Origin: Chroococcidiopsidaceae cyanobacterium CP_BM_RX_35
GTDB lineage: Bacteria; Cyanobacteriota; Cyanobacteriia; Cyanobacteriales; Chroococcidiopsidaceae
Reading direction: 5' to 3'
DNA: 6,004 nt
Assembly: GCA_019242465.1 (NCBI GenBank)
Contig: JAFAVL010000672.1
Coordinates: 1 to 6,004, forward strand
Each line of letters starts with the position of its first letter. Position 1 is the stretch's first letter. The notes below the pieces were generated by a model. The model saw only the letters and a program-made list of their open reading frames with translations. It ran no database searches and was not told where the DNA came from. A program made the position numbers and the translations under genes. Below, in pieces: positions 5,667 through 6,004 of the stretch.

Positions 5667-6004
5667 TTACGCTTGCCAACGGGCAATTAGATGTTCCATT
5701 TGGGAGATGATTCGAGTCTGTTTATCTTCTGTATTAGTTTCTAGATAGATGCGTAGCAAGGGTTCAGTGCCAGAAGGACGTAGGAGTACCCAACTGCCGT
5801 CTTCTAAGTAAAGTTTAACGCCATCTTTGCGGCTGATCTCCTTGACTGTGAGACCAGCGATGGCTGTCGGTGGGTGCTTGGTCAAGGATTCGATAATGAC
5901 TGTTTTGTGAGCGTCATCCAGCTTGAGGTCGAGACGCGTGTTATAGAAGGGACCACCAGCTTCGGCAAGTACTTCTGCTACCAGTTGGCTGAGGGGTTTG
6001 CCTT
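5667..6004 (-). CDS. Phosphoglucomutase/phosphomannomutase, C-terminal part, N-terminus beyond window edge
   Basis: The frame enters from the right edge and ends at TAA (5667-5669); about 112 codons are visible. A TTG at 5885 can look like a start, but the frame stays open and family-like upstream to the edge, so this is the tail of a much longer gene (the family is usually 450-550 residues). The segment RPSGTEPLLRIYLE is the C-terminal phosphate-binding loop of alpha-D-phosphohexomutases, and GPFYNTRLDL upstream of it fits domain 3-4 of the same family. The enzyme interconverts hexose 1- and 6-phosphates through a phosphoserine in the missing part, in the cytoplasm. Whether it prefers glucose, mannose or glucosamine phosphate cannot be decided from this end, so no gene symbol is given. 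The LapA-like gene follows it on the same strand. Confidence 0.93.
   Translation of the reverse strand, partial: GKPLSQLVAEVLAEAGGPFYNTRLDLKLDDAHKTVIIESLTKHPPTAIAGLTVKEISRKDGVKLYLEDGSWVLLRPSGTEPLLRIYLETNTEDKQTRIISQMEHLIARWQA

Noticed and set aside
5667..5885. A stand-alone 72-residue protein starting at the TTG at 5885
   Set aside because: The reading frame continues upstream to the window edge with phosphohexomutase-like sequence, so this is only the end of a larger gene.

Overview
The window looks like chromosomal DNA from a cyanobacterium. The reasons are moderate GC, three copies of the HIP1 octamer GCGATCGC (at 218, 776 and 3895), gene content typical of hopanoid-making cyanobacteria, and weak or absent Shine-Dalgarno sequences with several GTG/TTG starts. 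Genus cannot be told from the sequence. No tRNA, rRNA, CRISPR, insertion sequence or phage gene was seen.

Layout, left to right. (1) 1-861, minus strand: most of a CaCA-type cation antiporter whose C-terminus lies off the left edge. (2) 862-1008: a divergent intergenic region. (3) 1009-3045, plus strand: hpnA and hpnH, two tightly spaced hopanoid side-chain genes. HpnH adds the adenosyl group to the hopane skeleton; HpnA is the hopanoid-associated sugar epimerase/reductase. (4) 3044-3068: a perfect 10-bp hairpin sitting on the converging 3' ends. (5) 3049-5153, minus strand: a probable operon read right to left, with two small four-helix SMR/ArnEF-like membrane proteins followed by hpnI, a GT2/GT21 glycosyltransferase of the hopanoid pathway. 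(6) 5154-5352: a 199-bp gap with three small adjacent inverted repeats. (7) 5353-5625, minus strand: a LapA/DUF1049 small membrane protein. (8) 5667-6004, minus strand: the C-terminal end of a phosphoglucomutase/phosphomannomutase, cut by the right edge.

How the genes may work together: hpnA and hpnH build the extended hopanoid side chain, and HpnI is expected to glycosylate an extended hopanoid such as bacteriohopanetetrol on the cytoplasmic face. The two SMR-like proteins align without gaps for about 120 residues (43 identical by my hand count) and resemble the ArnE/ArnF lipid-linked-sugar flippase subunits. They carry opposite charges, Asp14 and Lys14, at the position of the EmrE catalytic Glu14. 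The most interesting hypothesis here is that they form an obligate heterodimer that flips or exports the glycosylated hopanoid made by HpnI. This is inference from gene order and motifs, not demonstrated. The cyclase (shc), hpnG, hpnJ and hpnK are not in the window.
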